From contig JAFQPT010000265.1 in the NCBI GenBank assembly GCA_017411665.1, forward strand, positions 1 to 6,561: 6,561 bases of DNA, in the 5' to 3' direction. How positions within the stretch are numbered: the first letter of the stretch is position 1; each line of letters opens with the position of its first letter. The notes under the pieces are model-generated. The model did not search any database and was not told the DNA's origin. It worked only from the letters and a program-made list of their open reading frames with translations. The stretch comes from Oscillospiraceae bacterium (GTDB taxonomy: Bacteria; Bacillota_A; Clostridia; Oscillospirales; Oscillospiraceae). The position numbers were made by a program, and so were the translations under genes. Shown here in pieces: positions 5,524 to 6,561 of this stretch.

Positions 5524-6561
5524 TTGCTCTTGATGACGCTTTGCAGCTTACGGAAGCTCAACACGAAATTGAAAATCTCGTTGAAGTAAATCACGCAGAG
5601 AAACCCTCCGACGGCAAATCGTGGCACCAGAATCCACGTCAGTACCACGCTGACGGCTGACTCGGCGATGTTGATCCCCATGCTCCACAGCTGCTGTCCC
5701 AGACCCTTCAAACAGCCGTCTACAATGATGTCTGTGAAAATCGTGGGGATGAGCGGAACGAGGATGCGGATGTAAAAGGCGACCTCCGGGGTATGATACA
5801 GGTGCTCTGCAATAGGCGTTGCCAACAGAAACAGCAGCACCGCCACTGCGGCGGAGTAGGCCATGGACAGCGTCAGCAGTCGTGTGCAGACCGATTGAAT
5901 GCGGCGGCAATGACCGTTGACCTGCAAATCGGTCAAATCGGGAATCAGCAGCTGTGCCACCACGTAGAGAATACAGGTGGGAAAGTAGATGACGGTGAGG
6001 GTCATGCCGTGGACGATGCCGTAGGCTGACAGTGCCTGTGTGGCGCTGAGTCCTGCTTTACGCAGTCCCGAGGGCGTGAGCATATGCTGTAATGTGCTTA
6101 AGCCGCTGCGGGTGTAGGCGGACACAGCCAGAGGCAGGGAAATGCTCAGCAGACGTCTGCCTGTGTGAGGAGAGACTTCCCCGTGTCGGGGCTGCCTGTG
6201 AATGTCCCACAGGTACAGCAGTGCCAGTGCGGTGCAGCCCGCAGCTTCGGAGACAGTGCCTGCCAGTGTGATGCAGGTGCAGTTCATGGCGATGTCCGCA
6301 GGCGGCACCTGCCCGAGAAAACGTACAGTCAGTCCCACTGTGAGAAGCTGCTGCAAAACCTGCACAGCCGTGCTGCGAGCAACTTTGCCGCAGGCGGTGA
6401 AGTATCCTCCGAAAACAGCTGACAGGGCGATAAACGGCAGTTCGGGTGCCATAATGCGCAGAGGCAGCACGGTGCGCCCGTCTTCAATCCACAGAAATCC
6501 GATGGGCTCTGCCAATGTATACAGCAAGACACCTGCGGTGATGCCGAAGAACAGGGCATAG
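5496..6561 (-). CDS. SpoVB-like MOP-superfamily lipid/polysaccharide flippase, N-terminus outside the window
   Basis: The frame is open to the right edge (YALFFGITAGVLLYTLAEPIGF...), so the start is not visible; 354 C-terminal residues are present of a family near 450-550. The TTG at 6525-6527 is an internal Leu codon and not a start. Repeated hydrophobic segments span the visible part. Recognisable family features are LAEPIGFLWI, then LPLRIMAPELPFIALSAVFGGYFTACGK (the helix pair before a G-K junction), and the helix starting RRLLSISLPLAVSAYTRSGLSTLQ, which opens the second half. Family knowledge: SpoVB/YtgP/MurJ-type proteins move lipid-linked oligosaccharides or peptidoglycan precursors across the membrane; SpoVB acts in spore cortex formation in Bacillus. 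Whether this one serves spores, wall or capsule cannot be told. It lies 18 bases upstream of the FliB-like gene. A drug-exporting MATE protein is an alternative within the same superfamily but fits less well. Confidence 0.8.
   Translation of the reverse strand, partial: YALFFGITAGVLLYTLAEPIGFLWIEDGRTVLPLRIMAPELPFIALSAVFGGYFTACGKVARSTAVQVLQQLLTVGLTVRFLGQVPPADIAMNCTCITLAGTVSEAAGCTALALLYLWDIHRQPRHGEVSPHTGRRLLSISLPLAVSAYTRSGLSTLQHMLTPSGLRKAGLSATQALSAYGIVHGMTLTVIYFPTCILYVVAQLLIPDLTDLQVNGHCRRIQSVCTRLLTLSMAYSAAVAVLLFLLATPIAEHLYHTPEVAFYIRILVPLIPTIFTDIIVDGCLKGLGQQLWSMGINIAESAVSVVLTWILVPRFAVGGFLCVIYFNEIFNFVLSFRKLQSVIKSNCQTASQQV

Overview
The window looks like an ordinary chromosomal segment from a Gram-positive anaerobe of the class Clostridia, plausibly a gut Oscillospiraceae/Ruminococcaceae-type genome. 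This rests on gene content (a TcdA of the Firmicutes type, a SpoVB-like flippase, a small XRE protein with membrane helices, a ROK glucokinase with its zinc motif, a FliB-like cysteine-rich protein), on strong AGGAGG-type ribosome binding sites, on sigma-A promoters close to TTGACA/TATAAT, and on G/C-rich third codon positions. The family-level placement is inference. I see no phage, insertion sequence, tRNA, rRNA or CRISPR signal.

Layout from left to right: the 3' part of a tRNA threonylcarbamoyladenosine dehydratase gene (tcdA) on the + strand; a bidirectional terminator; a MATE-family efflux pump gene on the - strand with its own promoter; a terminator for the next gene; an XRE-type regulator with three predicted membrane helices, also on the - strand; a 162-bp divergent control region; a TauE/SafE-family transporter on the + strand; a second bidirectional terminator; then three co-oriented - strand genes, in transcription order a SpoVB-like MOP-superfamily flippase (5' end outside the window), a FliB-like cysteine-rich protein and a ROK glucokinase. 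No gene-free stretch exceeds 300 bases; the largest gap is the divergent control region at 2588-2749.

How the genes relate: most are separate transcription units, with hairpin terminators at 521-555, 1971-2007 and 3469-3501. The flippase, FliB-like gene and glucokinase are closely spaced with no clear terminator between them, so read-through is possible, but each of the two downstream genes also has a good promoter of its own. The most interesting regulatory spot is 2611-2720. There, two divergent promoters share almost the same -35 bases, and two adjoining dyads lie in the 5' leader of the XRE gene. This is a natural place for autoregulation and for coupled control of the TauE-type transporter. 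One of these dyads shares an identical 12-base core with the glucokinase promoter. I did not find evidence for a new multi-gene system; the regulatory architecture and the FliB-like gene without visible flagellar genes are what deserve a second look.
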